A stretch of DNA of 64,000 nt, taken from Kryptolebias marmoratus (taxonomy: Eukaryota > Chordata > Actinopteri > Cyprinodontiformes > Rivulidae). This document shows positions 43,901 to 61,183 of the stretch, in pieces. Under the pieces are notes generated by a model. The model searched no databases. It saw only the letters and a program-made list of their open reading frames with translations, and was not told where the DNA came from. Position 1 is the stretch's first letter, and every line of letters begins with the position of its first letter. The stretch lies in NCBI RefSeq assembly GCF_001649575.2, contig NC_051430.1, forward strand, positions 17,472,508-17,536,507, given 5' to 3'. A program made the translations under genes and the position numbers.

Positions 43901-46900
43901 ATTCTCTCTGTCACGCCTCTGAAAAGGACCAGAAAGGCAGAACAGGCAGCGACAACAAATGCACCCTCTCTCCATGGAGCCCTCATTCATCCTTCGTTCT
44001 CCCCGGCCTGTAAGGGGGGCCTTACAACCGACTGTCAGTGTACACAAACAAAGGCCACAGATGAATAAATTAAACAGCTTTTTGTCACCGAGTCAGAGAA
44101 AAGGGAGGAGGGGAACGGGACAAAGTACACAACAGAGAAAGACTGGGTTTTCCTTTCTCATTTTAGGCTTAAAAAAAAAGCTTCTCCGAACAAACAGTGG
44201 AGTGCATTACAAGAGAGGCAGAACTAGAGTAAGTAATGTAAATAAGAGCCTCGCTGTGGCCTTCAACAGAAACCTGCTTCAGTGGCAGCGTGCCGACAGA
44301 AGAAACACCTGCTGAAGTCGATACGAAAAAGAACACAGGTCTAAATATCTGGAGCAGGGACGCGAGTCAAAGTCAGAGAAAAGCGCAAAAGAGAATTATA
44401 AAAGGTTAAACTCGGCTGAGTGCTTTTACAGTCGGCGCTGTACATAAGTGAGTCCCTACCGGATTGAGTTGTCATCTCTTTAGTGTGTAGCGAAGTTCCG
44501 AGCCAGATCGCAACATAAAGCAGAAAGCCCATTCTGGGGCTTTTGTCTCACGTTTAAGGAGCATATTAGCATGTCCATGATGTTGTGATTGAGAGAAAAG
44601 GGGTCCGTTTGTTTCCAACTGCTGTAAATCTCTTGAGAAAAGATCAGCGCTCTCGAACGCACAATGGCTGCTCTCTTAGCCGGGACTTCCCACTGCGCTC
44701 AGTGTGCAAGTGACAGTGTGTGTGTACGCCTGCATGAATGTGTGTGTGACTTGGCAGGCTCTGAGCAAGGCTATCAGAGGCCATTTTGTGTCTGAATGGG
44801 TCTTACAGGATTCTCGTATCACAAGCAGGATCTCAGTAGGGAATTGTTGCAACAATGTACTCAAGGCACCGAAGAAGAAAGGAAAACTAAATAAAATTTA
44901 AAAAAAGACAGAAGGCAGAAAATGTTTTTCCCTGTCATTATTTTCCGCTCACTCTGAGGTTGGTTGTAAGTAAATGACCTGAAAGTGATGCTTCACATGC
45001 CAACCTCACTTATTCCTCGTCACACTAACATCGTGTCTGCGACTTTTTGCCAAACTGCGACTTTAATCTCACTCACCTAGATGACAAGATTAAAGGAATC
45101 AGCTGTGGCGTAACAGTTTAATGGGAATTTCTCTGAATAAACAAAACCTGTTCAATTTCTCAGAAACAACCACGAGATGTGAGCCTCGTATTTTGTTGAT
45201 TCATAAATGACGGGAAGGGTGTGTGTGTGTGTGTGTGTGNNNNNNNNNNNNNNNNNNNNNNNNNNNNNNNNNNNNNNNNNNNNNNNNNNNNNNNNNNNNN
45301 NNNNNNNNNNNNNNNNNNNNNNNNNNNNNNNNNNNNNNNNNNNNNNNNNNNNNNNNNNNNNNNNNNNNNNNNNNAACATGAAATACATCAGAACTAAACA
45401 AAAAAAGAAAAAGGGAAACATGCGTGTAAGTCTGAATCTGGGTAAAATGGTAGAAGGGGAAGTCCGTTCTCTGTAACTGGAAACTCCATCAACTCGTCTT
45501 CATTCTTTTCCAAGTATCACAGCCAAAACGTTGGATCGACAACTGAACAACACATCAGCTCTGAGACATCGCAGGAAGCCACGAGACGTTTAGCAACCTG
45601 CCCGAACCACACACGCTGCTCAGCCCCGAGCTGAAGTGGCTGGGAGGAACTCGCTGCAGACGGGATCATTTATTAGACGCTGTTAGGACTGAGAATAAAC
45701 ATCTCCTCCCACTCTCTGATTAAAAAGGGAAGCCTGAGTGGTGCACAATTAAAGCATTTAGGCTTCAAATCGAAACAAACATAAAAGTGCACAAACAGAG
45801 TAGACTAGAATTTTGCTTTATAACAACTGGATGAGTTGTATAAACTTCCTTTTTCCCCTGATGTTTTAAAAGGGAACTCCACGTTTGCAATTCTTAATAT
45901 GTGTGTGAGTTGTCAATAAATGATATATATATTACAGTTTATATACTCACTCTGAGTTTCATCTCGTCCTCCACAGTGGGCGACATCATAATGATACAGA
46001 TGACGGTGACCATCAGGAAGTACAGGGCGTACATGAAGCGGGTCCCCGTGGACTGTTTGATCTTCGGGCAGCAGTTACAGCAGCACGAACAGGCCGCTGA
46101 GCCGCAGCAACAGGCCAGCTGGACACACACACAGATGGGAGACTTCATCAGTCCTGTCTGAAAACCTGAAAACTTTCCATGCCAGTTGTCACACACATTA
46201 AAGGGGCATCTTTGATGAAGGTGGATCAGGGCTTTGAAGAATAAAAAATAAAATAAAATTATCCCCTCGAGTAATTAAGATACCGAATTAAAACAAAACA
46301 ACACGTGTCCATGTAGACCTTCATTGTTTCTGCTGTCAGGATGTCCCGCAGGTTAGCATAAATACACAAAGACAGGATCTGTATTCCATCCAAAAAACAA
46401 TAAGCTCTATAATTAGCAAGGTCTTTCTGGAGTCACCCCATCATGTGTGTGTGTGTGTGTGTGTGTGTGTAAACCTCTTCATACTGCAGACATACACTAC
46501 TGTGGAAAGAGGTAAAACTATGTGGTGGTGGTGGTTACAATTGTGCCTGTGCTGAATTTAGACCCAGTATTTTCATTTAAACATTTATAGTACCTCCCCT
46601 TACATCTGAAAACACAGACTACGAAGATAAAAATACAAAGCTGGTTATGCGGATTCCGTCTCAAGGGCAGTCCAGCAGCCCTTGAACTACCGAGGAGATC
46701 TGAATGGACTATAAATTGATTAAAATGGATCGAAGAGCACCAGACAAGAAAAAGCAATAAGATAAAAAAGGGGAATGTTGTGCAAAAAAAACAAAAACAA
46801 AAAAACCCCTCAAACGCAACAGAATGACTGTCTTTCTGTAGCCTAAATGCTTCCTGTATAGACCAGATTACAGAGTATAGAGCTTTTGATAATAAGTACT

Positions 46901-49900
46901 GTACATTTTCTGGTTCCTGATGCAAGCTAACTTGGATTAGCCTCAGATCACAACACGCTCTGGTCTCATTCAGGCCTGGCACCAACACACCATACAGTGT
47001 TCTCTCCAGGCAGAAACACAGGTCTGCATGTTTCACACGCAAATAAACACATCGTCTATGTCACACAGTCAGCTCTTTCTGCAAACACCTGAACTATACC
47101 TTTATTTAGACCATAAAACAAACATTTTAGTCAGCTTACCAGACATCTGTGAGTTGTTTTGTAATGAATAAAGGCCCTGTGTGTAAGAGGGCAAATTACC
47201 CAGCAGTTGTGTCTAAATTTGACAAAACCTTTTAAAGAGAGACAGAGAGAGCAGATAAATATCCAGGTGGCTCTTCTGCTGCTTGTGTAGAGTCATGTCA
47301 GGTCAGAAGGAGGTTCTTTGATGCTGCTCAGAACCGATTTGTCATGAACGTATATTAAAATACTAGATTAAGTGTCCCTACAGTCCCTCATTGCTGAAGG
47401 ACCAGTTTACGGAAGCTGCCATGTTGTATTTTGGGGACCGGAGTCTGTGAAGTAGCGATGTGGGGCTTTAAGTCCCGCCTACTCTCCCTTACAGAATCAT
47501 GGTGTCACATGAGCTTTCATTTAGGCATGAAATAACTAATTACAACTAAACATATTTAAACATATATATATTTGAACAGACAAGGTAAATTATCTGACGT
47601 GTATTTACCTTTTTTTTTTCCCAAGAGTAAAGGCTCATTTGTTAACACGGATGGGGCAGGTCTTGTACTGGGACCATCCTGTGGAGACTTCCAGTTCCTA
47701 GTAGGGAGTCTAGTAATTGAACACAAGTCTCTGGGATTTCCTCTCAATCTGCTAACGAACTGTAGACGAATGCATCTCAGATCTCCTCTGAATGTGGCCT
47801 GAGCATCGGGATTTCAACGGATCTTCAACCTGCCCTGTACTTTGTACTGTCCACTTGTGACTGGATCATCCTGTAGATATGTTGGTATCAGGTCTGAACT
47901 GTGCCTCTGAACGAAATGCCTTTTTATAGCAAAGCAGTGAAGGGTTTTCAGCCAAAGCCACATTTTTTACAACACAACACCCCTCTTAGTACTATAAGCA
48001 CTCTCAAATGTCACGTTTTAGGGTTAGGAATCTAGATGAGGTGGGGATCGAAAGACCAACATTTACACTAGTGCAACACCCTACGTAACATAAACCCACA
48101 GACTTCCTGGTGTGTAATTCAGCAACAGTGAAGTCAGTTTTGTGTCTCGGACATCTGATGCAGAGCTGAACACAGCAGTGTAACAATAAAGGCACAAGCA
48201 CGTGGATTTCATCAAAAGTTTTTAGTCTTTGGTCTCCTTGCTTGCTCAGCCTAAACGTTTCTTTTCCCCGAGCGATCTAACTTAGTTTTCTAATTATGAT
48301 GTGTTCACTTCCTGGCTCAAGCGGTAGAAAAGCTGTTGCCTTTTTGTGGCAGAGCTGAGCTGGGTGTTTTTAATAGCTCTCCTAATAGATTCTGAGTCAA
48401 ACCAGCAGCCCTCCATTAGGCAAACTGTGATAAAAAAAACGTTATAAACTGAGACAAAACCCACCAGATAAGAGATCAGATTAAGATGTGGGTCCAAGGA
48501 CTCATCTATCTTCCTACTCTGTCCTTGACGCAAACACTGAATCCCTCCCATTTATGTGGCTTTTTCAGATATGAGAAAAATAAGCAGACTACAGCAGAAG
48601 ACTTACATTGTGCAGCTGTACTACCCACACCCTTTTTGTACAGTTTGATTGATGTCATGCTAAACCAAACCCAGAATGCCTTATTTTTGTTTTGTTTTAA
48701 AACCGAGGCCTGGGGCTTCAAAGCAGGATTAGAGGCTAAATGACGTAACTTGAGCTTCAACTCTGCACAACGCTTAATGTTGTTATGCTGGAAAGCTAAC
48801 CTGCTCAGCTTTGAGAAAAAGAGATCAACACGTGGAAAAACAATGGGTCTGCCAGACCAGTTCTCTTTTCTTGTACCAATCGACATTCATACTAATATCA
48901 AGATTCATTTGTTTACAAAATGATTTAAAAATTAACATTGCTGGACTTTATTACTCAATACCTGAAGGTCCTGATCACAACTGAAATAAGCCCATTTTGT
49001 GGTTTTGACCATTTTAATATTTGTTCTTCAATAAAAGCTGAATTTTTACACCAGCAAGTTCTGCGTCTGACTACATAAGGTTATACTTTTTGAATATTTC
49101 AAGAATACACCTGCTGCACTCTGATTTATTACAAAAGGATAATAAATCTTTAGCTTTGCTTTTGATTTAATTACATATCAGGATAGTTATAAACTCTAAT
49201 TTGCGCTTTATAGTTACTTCTTGACAAATTTCCTTCCTGCTTTAGCAGAAGCTGATGTGTTGCTTTGAGTCTTTTGTAAATACTATAACTCTCATGCTGA
49301 TTTAGAATCAGAGCTCGCTCTTTAAGCGAGGAATATGTGCCGATGAAACCGCAAAAATCATCCCTTAAACATGAAGGTGCCCAAATCTACAGTAAAGCAC
49401 GAAAACCTGGGAGGACTTACCAACTTGCTTACCAGCGTTGTGATGCTGTTTAGTGAGATCATTAGGGTTGATTAGGCAACCCATAAAACAAGATCTCACC
49501 CAAACGTAGATTTCCCTGATTAAATCCTTTTACGATTAACCTTGATTATAAGCATGTGCTTATTGGTTTCATCTGCCTCCGCACAGCTGAACAAAATTAG
49601 TTTCTTTTGTTTCTGCTGCTCCCACGTCTGGCTCAATGGGTGATTAATTAACCACAAAATGCTACACGGGCATAAATAAAAACAGAACAATCCAAGTTGT
49701 GCCGGTGTTTAGATTTCATTAGTTCGGGGTTGTCTCACCAGCGAGACTGCACACATTGAGGGGGGCCCGACAGCAAACTGCGCAGGAGCTGTGACACCGG
49801 GAGGGGAGGCCGAGAGATGGGAATGCCTTCAGGAATTCCATCACACACAGATACGGGACAAGTACCCATAGCAACCCACGCTGACCCGACCCACTTGACG

Positions 49901-52900
49901 GGCCATCCACCCCCCTCCTTCGCTGCCAGTGTAATGACAGGTGGCTGGCGCGGCTGCAGTTTAAACCCCAACAGCACGGCGAACATAATCTTAAGGCCAA
50001 CGCACCACCTCGGGGTGTGGAGGCAAGTTAAAGCAGATTCTCACAACCTCTACAGACGGCACCAACCTTCACAACAAACTCCCCTTTATTATCTCACTTA
50101 GCTTGAAGTCGTTTCACACTCTTTATCTCAAACTTCTATCCAGCTACATACAGGCTTATTATTGTCCTCTGTCGTCTTTCTTCCCCCTTCTCATTTTCTC
50201 CTCTTCACCTTCCTTTGTTCTCCTCAGCTGCTCTTTACGTGTTTACCACTCACTCTCCGGCGCTCGACTCCCTCTTAGCTGTTCTGGGGGTAAAAGGGAA
50301 AATGGAGTGACCTATTTTTTTTTTTAAACCAACACGTTCCCAACACAAAGGACACAGATACCCAGGATACAGTTTGAAAATTAGTCTCTAAAACCTTTGC
50401 CTGACTAAAAGCTCTATGCTAAATCAACAAATGCTGCACAGCCCTACGTACAGTAAACTAGAAGACCTGAAATCTAGACTGTAAGCTCTTTGCGGGGAAT
50501 AATCATCACGTTTTACCCCCTTTTTAAGTTCTCAGCTGCCTCGGTTTCTGCAAAGCAAAAGCAGCAACAACAACAACAATAAAAAAGACTTTAATAAAAA
50601 CTTTTTTTTGCCAAGCAGGAAATAGAAAGTGTTGCCTCAATCAAACCCAAAGGGCAATCGGTGAAGATGCAACCGCTTACGCAACGCAAACAGGCCTATC
50701 ACAGAAATGGGTCACTCCACGTGAGCGCGCTCGGTAAACAGGAATCAAGAAGTCACGCGCGGAGCTAGTTAGGCGATTTCCCCTCCAACGGGCAAAACTG
50801 TCAACATGTCGGATGACTTGGAGAACGAGGACACAGAGTCAAAGACACGCCACACAAGCACAGAAAAGCAAACACGTTCTAGAAAAAAGCAGCACCCCCA
50901 GATAAGCATGACTCACAACTAACTTGCACACTGTCCAAACAACATGACTAACACGGTGCAGCAGAGCAACCGAAATGGGTCAAACAGACACAATAAACTA
51001 CGGTAAATATCTGTTATTTTCCCTTCTTCTACACCACAGGAGTTTATCAAGCTGATGCACCGTGATATCGAGCTATTTCGAAATGAGAATATTTTCCGTT
51101 CAGAGCGGAAGGACAGTGTCCACCTTAAGAAGTTCACTACAATGAATCCTGACAGACTATAAGCCTGTATGAAACTGCAGACATACCCTCTTATCTAGAT
51201 TTACAGCGAAGGCCGTCACAGGAAACCAACGGATGGGAAAACAAAAATGTGTTACATAGGTTATACACAAGACAAGATCATTTTCCACACAAGTCAGACC
51301 TTCTCCATTTCTCAGCACGCTGTGATTGACAGCTCCACTATTGTCTATACAGCCAAGCAGCTGTATACACACAGCAAAAATGTATCACTGCTTTGTTTGC
51401 TGGACACAAAGACGGGTCTTTGCTTCTCACTTGCCAAATAAAGACCTTTGCTACAACCAGCAGCAAGAAAACTTTTGTATGTTGGAGTAAAAAAAAAATA
51501 AGTGACCAAAAGGAGAACTAATAAGGTACAGTAAAGAGCAGAGAAACTGAGGGGAGCGATCAATCTGTCCCTCGAAGACAAATGAGGAAGCAAACCAAAT
51601 AGGAGCAGGACTGCTGCTGAAAATCAAGACCAACACACATCATGGCGCCAGGATACAAAAATGGTGGCAAGAATTTCACCCAGTTACATCACCGTTTTTA
51701 ACTCGGCACAAATAATTAAACGCTGAAACAAATTAGGGAGGTATGAGAACGTAAGGCTTTTCAAGATTGCTGGAGAAAACTGCAATGGTAATAGCTGTTC
51801 ATATTAACTTGTGTAAAAATGTACGCTCTAGCTAACAGGAATGTGATATTTTTCCACTTTAAGGTACATAATTTATGAGCAGACTGATACAGTTTCTGCC
51901 CTTTTGTTGAGGTGATCTTCGATGCAGGCCTGAGAACATGGCAATTTTAGCTTAAAAAAAAACTAAAAGACAACAAGTATATTGTATATTTTTCAATCCA
52001 TGTCCCTTTATTGTTTCTAATAAATGCCTCTATACTAAAGTACAGACCTGACAGTCAATACTATAGGGATAAAAAACAAACACTCTTATTTCTATGACTG
52101 CTGATTCTAACACAAAACAACACATTCACGTTAAGAAAAGACAGAAGAAGACGTGAATTCTGCCTTTGAGTTGTTCAGATGGTGGCAAAAAATAGATGAA
52201 GGCTCTTCATCACATCCCTGTGGGGGAAAAAAACGAATTTTTGCTGCTGCTGACCACAATAAAACTTCCTAAGGGGGAAGCTGAAGATAAAAACACGCCT
52301 GCCATGCACCGGCTCCTAACTCTAACCAGTCAACAAAGAGGAATGTTTTAGTTATTTTTGCCCACTAATAGCAGATCAAATCCAAACCATTTTTTGTGAA
52401 TAAAATGCCTTAAAATATCTGTATTTGTTCAACCACAGGTGGCTAAGATTTTAAACCAGAAATGCTCATTAGAATAATCTCCAGACTTCTAATTCCTGAA
52501 GACTCCTGTCAGGTGTCTCACCTCCACAATCACAGCACTTCATAGAACATATTAGTGCTGAGCTGACGCCTTCCCACTCGCTCTTTTGACTCTGCAGCAC
52601 GCCACTGATCCCAGTATAAAATAACAAATGATCTCCTCCCTCAGTCTGCAATCCATTCACTTCAAATGTAGCCCAAACAGCTCCCACCCTGCTCTAATTC
52701 CCCCCTTCAAGCCAGGGAGGATATTACCAGACCACACATCAGCTCAGGCCTCTTCAGACCTCAAGCGTGCCACTTACATCCCTAATATGCAAAAAACAAA
52801 GCAGAAAAAGTTAATTAAACGTAAAAAAAAAAAACATAAACAGAGATGGGGACAAACTGAATGGGGTGTGTGTGACGGGGATTAGCACACTCCCCACGCA

Positions 52901-54242
52901 GCACCCCACAACTGATCTGATTGTTTGCCCTTCATTTTATCCTAATCCCGCCCCGTTTCCATCATTCTCTGTCTCTGAAAGGAACAGGAAATGGAAGCGA
53001 GCCCCCTTTAGATGAGGGATGTGCGTGTGTAATTAAATTCCAGCGCAGACTAAAACCCAGCAGCAGTGACCCTGCGGTCAATAGCAAGCTGTTGGCAATA
53101 AAAATAAGCCCACCACACACACACACACACACCTCCACAATGTGCCCTCCAGATAAATCAACAAAAAGATTTGTTTTAATTTTTATAAATTCCAAATAAA
53201 CATTTCCTAAAGTCTACGGTGACACTTTAAAACATAAATAAATATACATGCAGGTTTTGATCTGAGAAGCTGACACTTGTCAAGTATTAACTTTAGAGAT
53301 TTAGCTCAAACATCGTCAAAAAATCAACTAAATTAGTGCTGGCTGGTGTTTAATTCACACATAATGGTCATTAATTGTTTCACCTACCCCAAAATACATT
53401 TACTATTTAGCCTTTAGCTCAATTATTTAGCCATGAGCCCATCTAAGCTATGTTTTAGCTCATTTAGCTAACCTTTAGCTCATTCTAGTTAGCCAGTCCA
53501 GCTAATGTAGCTAGCCTTGGGGTTATTAACAGTTTCAGTTTCCCAGAACATGTTTACAAAAAAAAAGCTATTTATTCTAAGTGAAATTTAAAAGCTGCTT
53601 TTCAAGTTAAACGAAACCTTTGAAACTTCCACTCTCTCTGACTAGATCATATTATTGTTGTGGGAGGAAACAGCCCGAGTTCTCCGATAATTAGTTTCTC
53701 GTTTCTAAAAACAAACAAACAACAGAAACATTTACTTTTACGATTTCGTACCGATAGTAAGAAGCATTTCTTCGCGCATGTGACTGAGAGGATAAAAAAG
53801 GACGAGCGGTTAAGTTTTTGAGTTGGAGCTAAAAATAATAATATTAATAAAAGGAGGAAAATGGAAAGATGTTGTCAGTTAAACCAAAACGTTTAGAAAC
53901 AATTCAGTCTCGTTACTTGGAGGGGGAAGCAGCCCAGCTGTTACAGCTAGCTCTGCCTCGTCGAGCTTTTGTCTCCGTTTTTATTACGAGTGACGTTATT
54001 CAGCCGACTCTGTGGATGAATTACACACACACACATATATAAATATATTTATATATATATTTAAGGCTGTGTTTATGACGCTAACTGACGGGTAAAGCCG
54101 TTAAAAGCCTCGGGTCGCGAGCCGGCAGCAGCGGTAGCCGTTAGACGCGGCGGATCCTGAACGTTTCCAGCCGTCGGACAGGAACACGAAAAGCGGGGCG
54201 ATTATTGTTCCTCACCTGCGAGACACAGCACGGAGTACACAT
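37964..54242 (-). CDS. serinc5: Serine incorporator 5
   Basis: Multi-pass membrane protein of the SERINC/TMS family, plasma-membrane located; mammalian SERINC5 acts on phospholipid distribution and reduces infectivity of enveloped virions that incorporate it. Exons in transcript order: 54242-54216, 46118-45951, 43779-43601, 42646-42564, 42138-42045, 41420-41209, 41036-40944, 40683-40557, 39182-39113, 38914-38878, 38527-38383, 38108-37964; 459 residues, in the range of the long human isoform. Exon 1 encodes only MCTPCCVSQ. The cysteine-rich start continues [17 protein letters not shown], then [12 protein letters not shown] begins the first helix. Family motifs include [48 protein letters not shown] and [20 protein letters not shown]. 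The C-terminus is [13 protein letters not shown]. The acidic loop ([13 protein letters not shown]) before the ninth or tenth helix fits SERINC5. Confidence 0.95.
39249..39260. other. C-run with one ambiguous base
   Basis: About nine C bases and one N at 39259, inside a serinc5 intron. It is a sequencing or assembly weak spot, not a biological feature. Confidence 0.9.
39914..39970 (+). repeat. tRNA-derived SINE head
   Basis: Contains an RNA polymerase III A box TGGCTCGGTGG at 39918-39928 and a B box GGTTCGAGCCT at 39954-39964, 25 bases apart, which is tRNA-like spacing. No tRNA cloverleaf closes around them, so this is a SINE promoter remnant rather than a tRNA gene. It lies in the serinc5 intron 39183-40556. 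Confidence 0.65.
43000..43431. mobile_element. MITE with 26-base inverted ends in serinc5
   Basis: Left end 43000-43025 begins GGGGTACTGTGGAAAAGTTA, and right end 43406-43431 is its complement with one or two mismatches. The interior is 432 bases long, non-coding, and holds a (TAA)n run near 43317-43333. No clear target-site duplication is seen in the flanks, so the superfamily is open. Confidence 0.7.
45219..45239. repeat. (GT)n microsatellite running into a gap
   Basis: About ten GT units are read immediately before the N run, so the gap probably reflects a longer GT tract. Confidence 0.9.
45240..45374. other. Assembly gap (135 N)
   Basis: Run of N in serinc5 intron 2 (43780-45950). No exon appears to be lost, because the exons on both sides join in phase 0 and family continuity is kept. 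Confidence 0.99.
46444..46470. repeat. (TG)n microsatellite
   Basis: About thirteen TG units in serinc5 intron 1. Confidence 0.9.
53112..53132. repeat. (CA)n microsatellite
   Basis: About ten CA units in serinc5 intron 1. Confidence 0.9.
53400..53520. repeat. Degenerate TTTAGCT-rich minisatellite
   Basis: Irregular repeats of TTTAGC, TTAGCTCA and AGCTAA. A similar TTTTAGCTGCTGTT pattern returns at 63920-64000. Confidence 0.6.
54022..54060. repeat. (AC)n(AT)n microsatellite
   Basis: AC units followed by interrupted AT units, about 160 bases downstream of serinc5 exon 1 in the direction of transcription. Confidence 0.85.
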
Positions 54243-54545
54243 CCTGCCGGGACGAAATCAAACGTGTCCGCGTCGGCGTGAGGCGAGCTGCGAGGTTTCG
54301 TTTTGCTTTTTAAATTCGTCGTTTTCGTCCCGCGTCGGCGTCAAACCAGCAGCAGCAGCAGCAGCGCTCCGTCCGTCGTTGCTCCCTGCCAGGCTGAGGC
54401 TGGTGTCTCTCCTCCTCCTCGTCGTCCTCCCTCCTCTTCCTCCCTCCTCCAACCGCACGTCCAGACACAAAGACGCGCAGCTTCCGTCAGAAAGGTGGTA
54501 AAGAAAAGCTCCTGGTGCGGAAGGCCACCGGAGCGCTTTTAAAAG
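54090..54545 (-). promoter_or_regulatory. serinc5: serinc5 CpG-rich promoter region
   Basis: GC- and CpG-rich block around serinc5 exon 1 in otherwise AT-rich DNA, including a (CAG)n run at 54348-54365 and (CCT)n-like tracts at 54410-54450 upstream of the start codon. This fits a CpG-island promoter; the transcription start was not located. Confidence 0.55.
54348..54365. repeat. (CAG)n triplet run
   Basis: Six CAG units, CTG on the serinc5 strand, about 105 bases upstream of the serinc5 start codon, so probably 5' UTR or core promoter. Confidence 0.85.
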
Positions 54546-56093
54546 CATATTTTACTGTTTCGGCCTGACACTTAATAGTAAGTCCAAATAAGGGCTTCTT
54601 ATACAGATTTAAAGTCAACTTTTAGATCCCTCTTTGAAGCACACTTGGACAAAAAGAAGGCCCGAGGGCCAGAAGCGGCCCCCGAGCCATCTCAATCCGG
54701 TCCTCGTTTAATTAAAGGCCTAGCATTTCTTGTCAGAAGATTTCCCCCCCGCCACTTTTCATGATGTTTTAAACCAGTCGAGCCCATTTCGATTAAATAC
54801 TGAAGATAACGCTAATGTTTGGTGATGGATGTTTTACATTTTATTTAATTTTTTAACAATGGCATGGACTATTTGTTGTCTTGAAATAATGCTTATTATT
54901 TTCTGTATCTCGCACAATCTTTTGGCGCTCCGAGTATGACTCTCGGCTACTACCACGCCGAATTTTAGATTAGTCTCTTTCACAAAACAGTTCCATAAAA
55001 TGGCCACCCTCTGGCTGTTCCTGACTCCAAAAGTTAAACAGCTAAACAGACTTTCTTACTTTGTCTTTCTACCATTTCCTTTTTTAACGATGTAACGCTA
55101 GTTTTTATTTTACAGATTCCTTCTTGGGTTCTTTATTTCTTGTATTTTTTTGAGGGATTGTTTGGTAGGTGAAGCTCATTCGGGTGATTTAGGATCAGAA
55201 AAGGAATCTCAGTTTTCATCCTGTTTTTACAGACGTACAGCATGTTTCTCAGTTGGAAGTTGTGACCCCGGCCTGTGCCGATAAAGCTGCCACCGTGGCG
55301 CTCCGTTTGTCAAAACCGTCATCACCCCTCTGTATTCAACTGGCTGTCAAAGCCAACCTGTTTTAAAAGCTCAGTTCGTGGCTCTTTTTTTAAAGGAGCT
55401 TCTGAATTCATATTTGGGACTTTGACTCATCTTTTCCTCCGTCCAGATTTTCTCTAATCTGATCGTTTGATAGAGAAGGAAAAAAAAAGAAGAGCAGCAT
55501 CATGAGCATCAGGTAAGACTAAGTTGGTCCCTTTAACAAAAACACATCTGAAAAGTAAAGTTATCTATAAATACTGTATATATGAGTTTAAATCACGCAG
55601 AAACACCAAAGTAATGAAAGTTTGTCTAACCATCAGTGATTTTATACACGTTAAACAAATCAGATTCATGGTGTCTGATACAAACAATACAAAATTTCAC
55701 AAACACATTTACCATTTATTGGTATTTCATGAAAAATAAAAAAAATACAGCTTTATGACACAGTTCCGCCTCTGTAATTTGGTTGTTTTTTTCCCACCAA
55801 ATTCAAATAAATAAAAATAATCTAAAAGGCTCCCAGAGTTTAAGACTCCTCAATGAAGAATCATCATCACCGTCATCATCATCGGCTGCTTGACAGTCGG
55901 ACACCTGGAGCTAACCTCGGGCAACAATCCCCATTTCCTGTCTGTAGCGTCCAAAAAAAAAAAAAAAAAAACAGTCTTGAAGTGAACTACATCTGAGCGA
56001 GCCTCCTCCGGCCGTGGGCCGTCTTTGGTTCCGGTGGCGTTTCCTCCGTGACGAAGGCGGCGGTCGTCTTCTGATTTACCGGGTCCCGTCTGG
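54546..56093. other. serinc5-cdk7 intergenic region
   Basis: Holds a reverse copy of the dispersed repeat, a (TCA)n run near 55861-55884, a poly-A run at about 55951-55970 and the likely cdk7 3' UTR. A minus-strand AATAAA at 55715-55720 would end a cdk7 transcript about 375 bases after its stop. No coding exon was seen. Confidence 0.6.
54735..55005 (-). repeat. Unclassified dispersed repeat, copy E (diverged)
   Basis: Reverse-oriented: CCGCCACTTTTCATGAT at the left matches the complement of the family end, and ATGACTCTCGGCTACTACCA, an AATTTTAGATTAGTCTCTTT-like block and AAAATGGCCACC follow in the family order. Confidence 0.6.
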
Positions 56094-61135
<5,042 letters not shown>

Positions 61136-61144
61136 TTACCGGCC

Positions 61145-61183
61145 ACTTCCGGTTTGTTAAAGGTCCCGTCCTACTGCTTCCGG
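61145..61183 (-). promoter_or_regulatory. cdk7: ETS-type sites in the cdk7 core promoter
   Basis: Two TTCCGG cores, ACTTCCGG at 61145-61152 and GCTTCCGG at 61176-61183, equal CCGGAAGT and CCGGAAGC on the gene strand. They lie 31-69 bases upstream of the start codon, a common arrangement in housekeeping promoters that use GABP/ETS factors. Confidence 0.55.

Larger units (their letters stand above)
46119..54215 (-). other. serinc5: serinc5 intron 1
   Basis: 8.1-kb first intron between the 27-base coding exon 1 and exon 2. It is mostly AT-rich with no recognised exon. It contains a (TG)n at 46444-46470, a nested hairpin at 49453-49499, a GC-richer block at 49735-49990, a (CA)n at 53112-53132 and an AGCT-rich stretch at 53400-53520. 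A 174-codon open frame on the minus strand at 46518-47042 has no recognisable domain. Confidence 0.7.

Noticed and set aside
45152..45476. Open frames spanning the N run
   Set aside because: They exist only because unknown bases are read through.
46518..47042. 174-codon open frame on the minus strand inside serinc5 intron 1
   Set aside because: No domain, odd low-complexity stretches (CFCFF, TTTTT), no splice context joining serinc5, and length possible by chance in 8 kb of intron.
49719..50000. Cysteine/tryptophan-containing open frame on the minus strand
   Set aside because: Lies in a GC-richer patch where stops are rarer; overlapping frames on both strands are equally open; no family resemblance.
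54258..54548. Open frames on both strands in the serinc5 promoter block
   Set aside because: CpG-rich, stop-poor sequence; neither has a splice link or family match.
54655..54720. GGCCCGAGGGCC palindromic patch as a transposon end
   Set aside because: Resembles some fish DNA-element ends, but no second end or target duplication was found.
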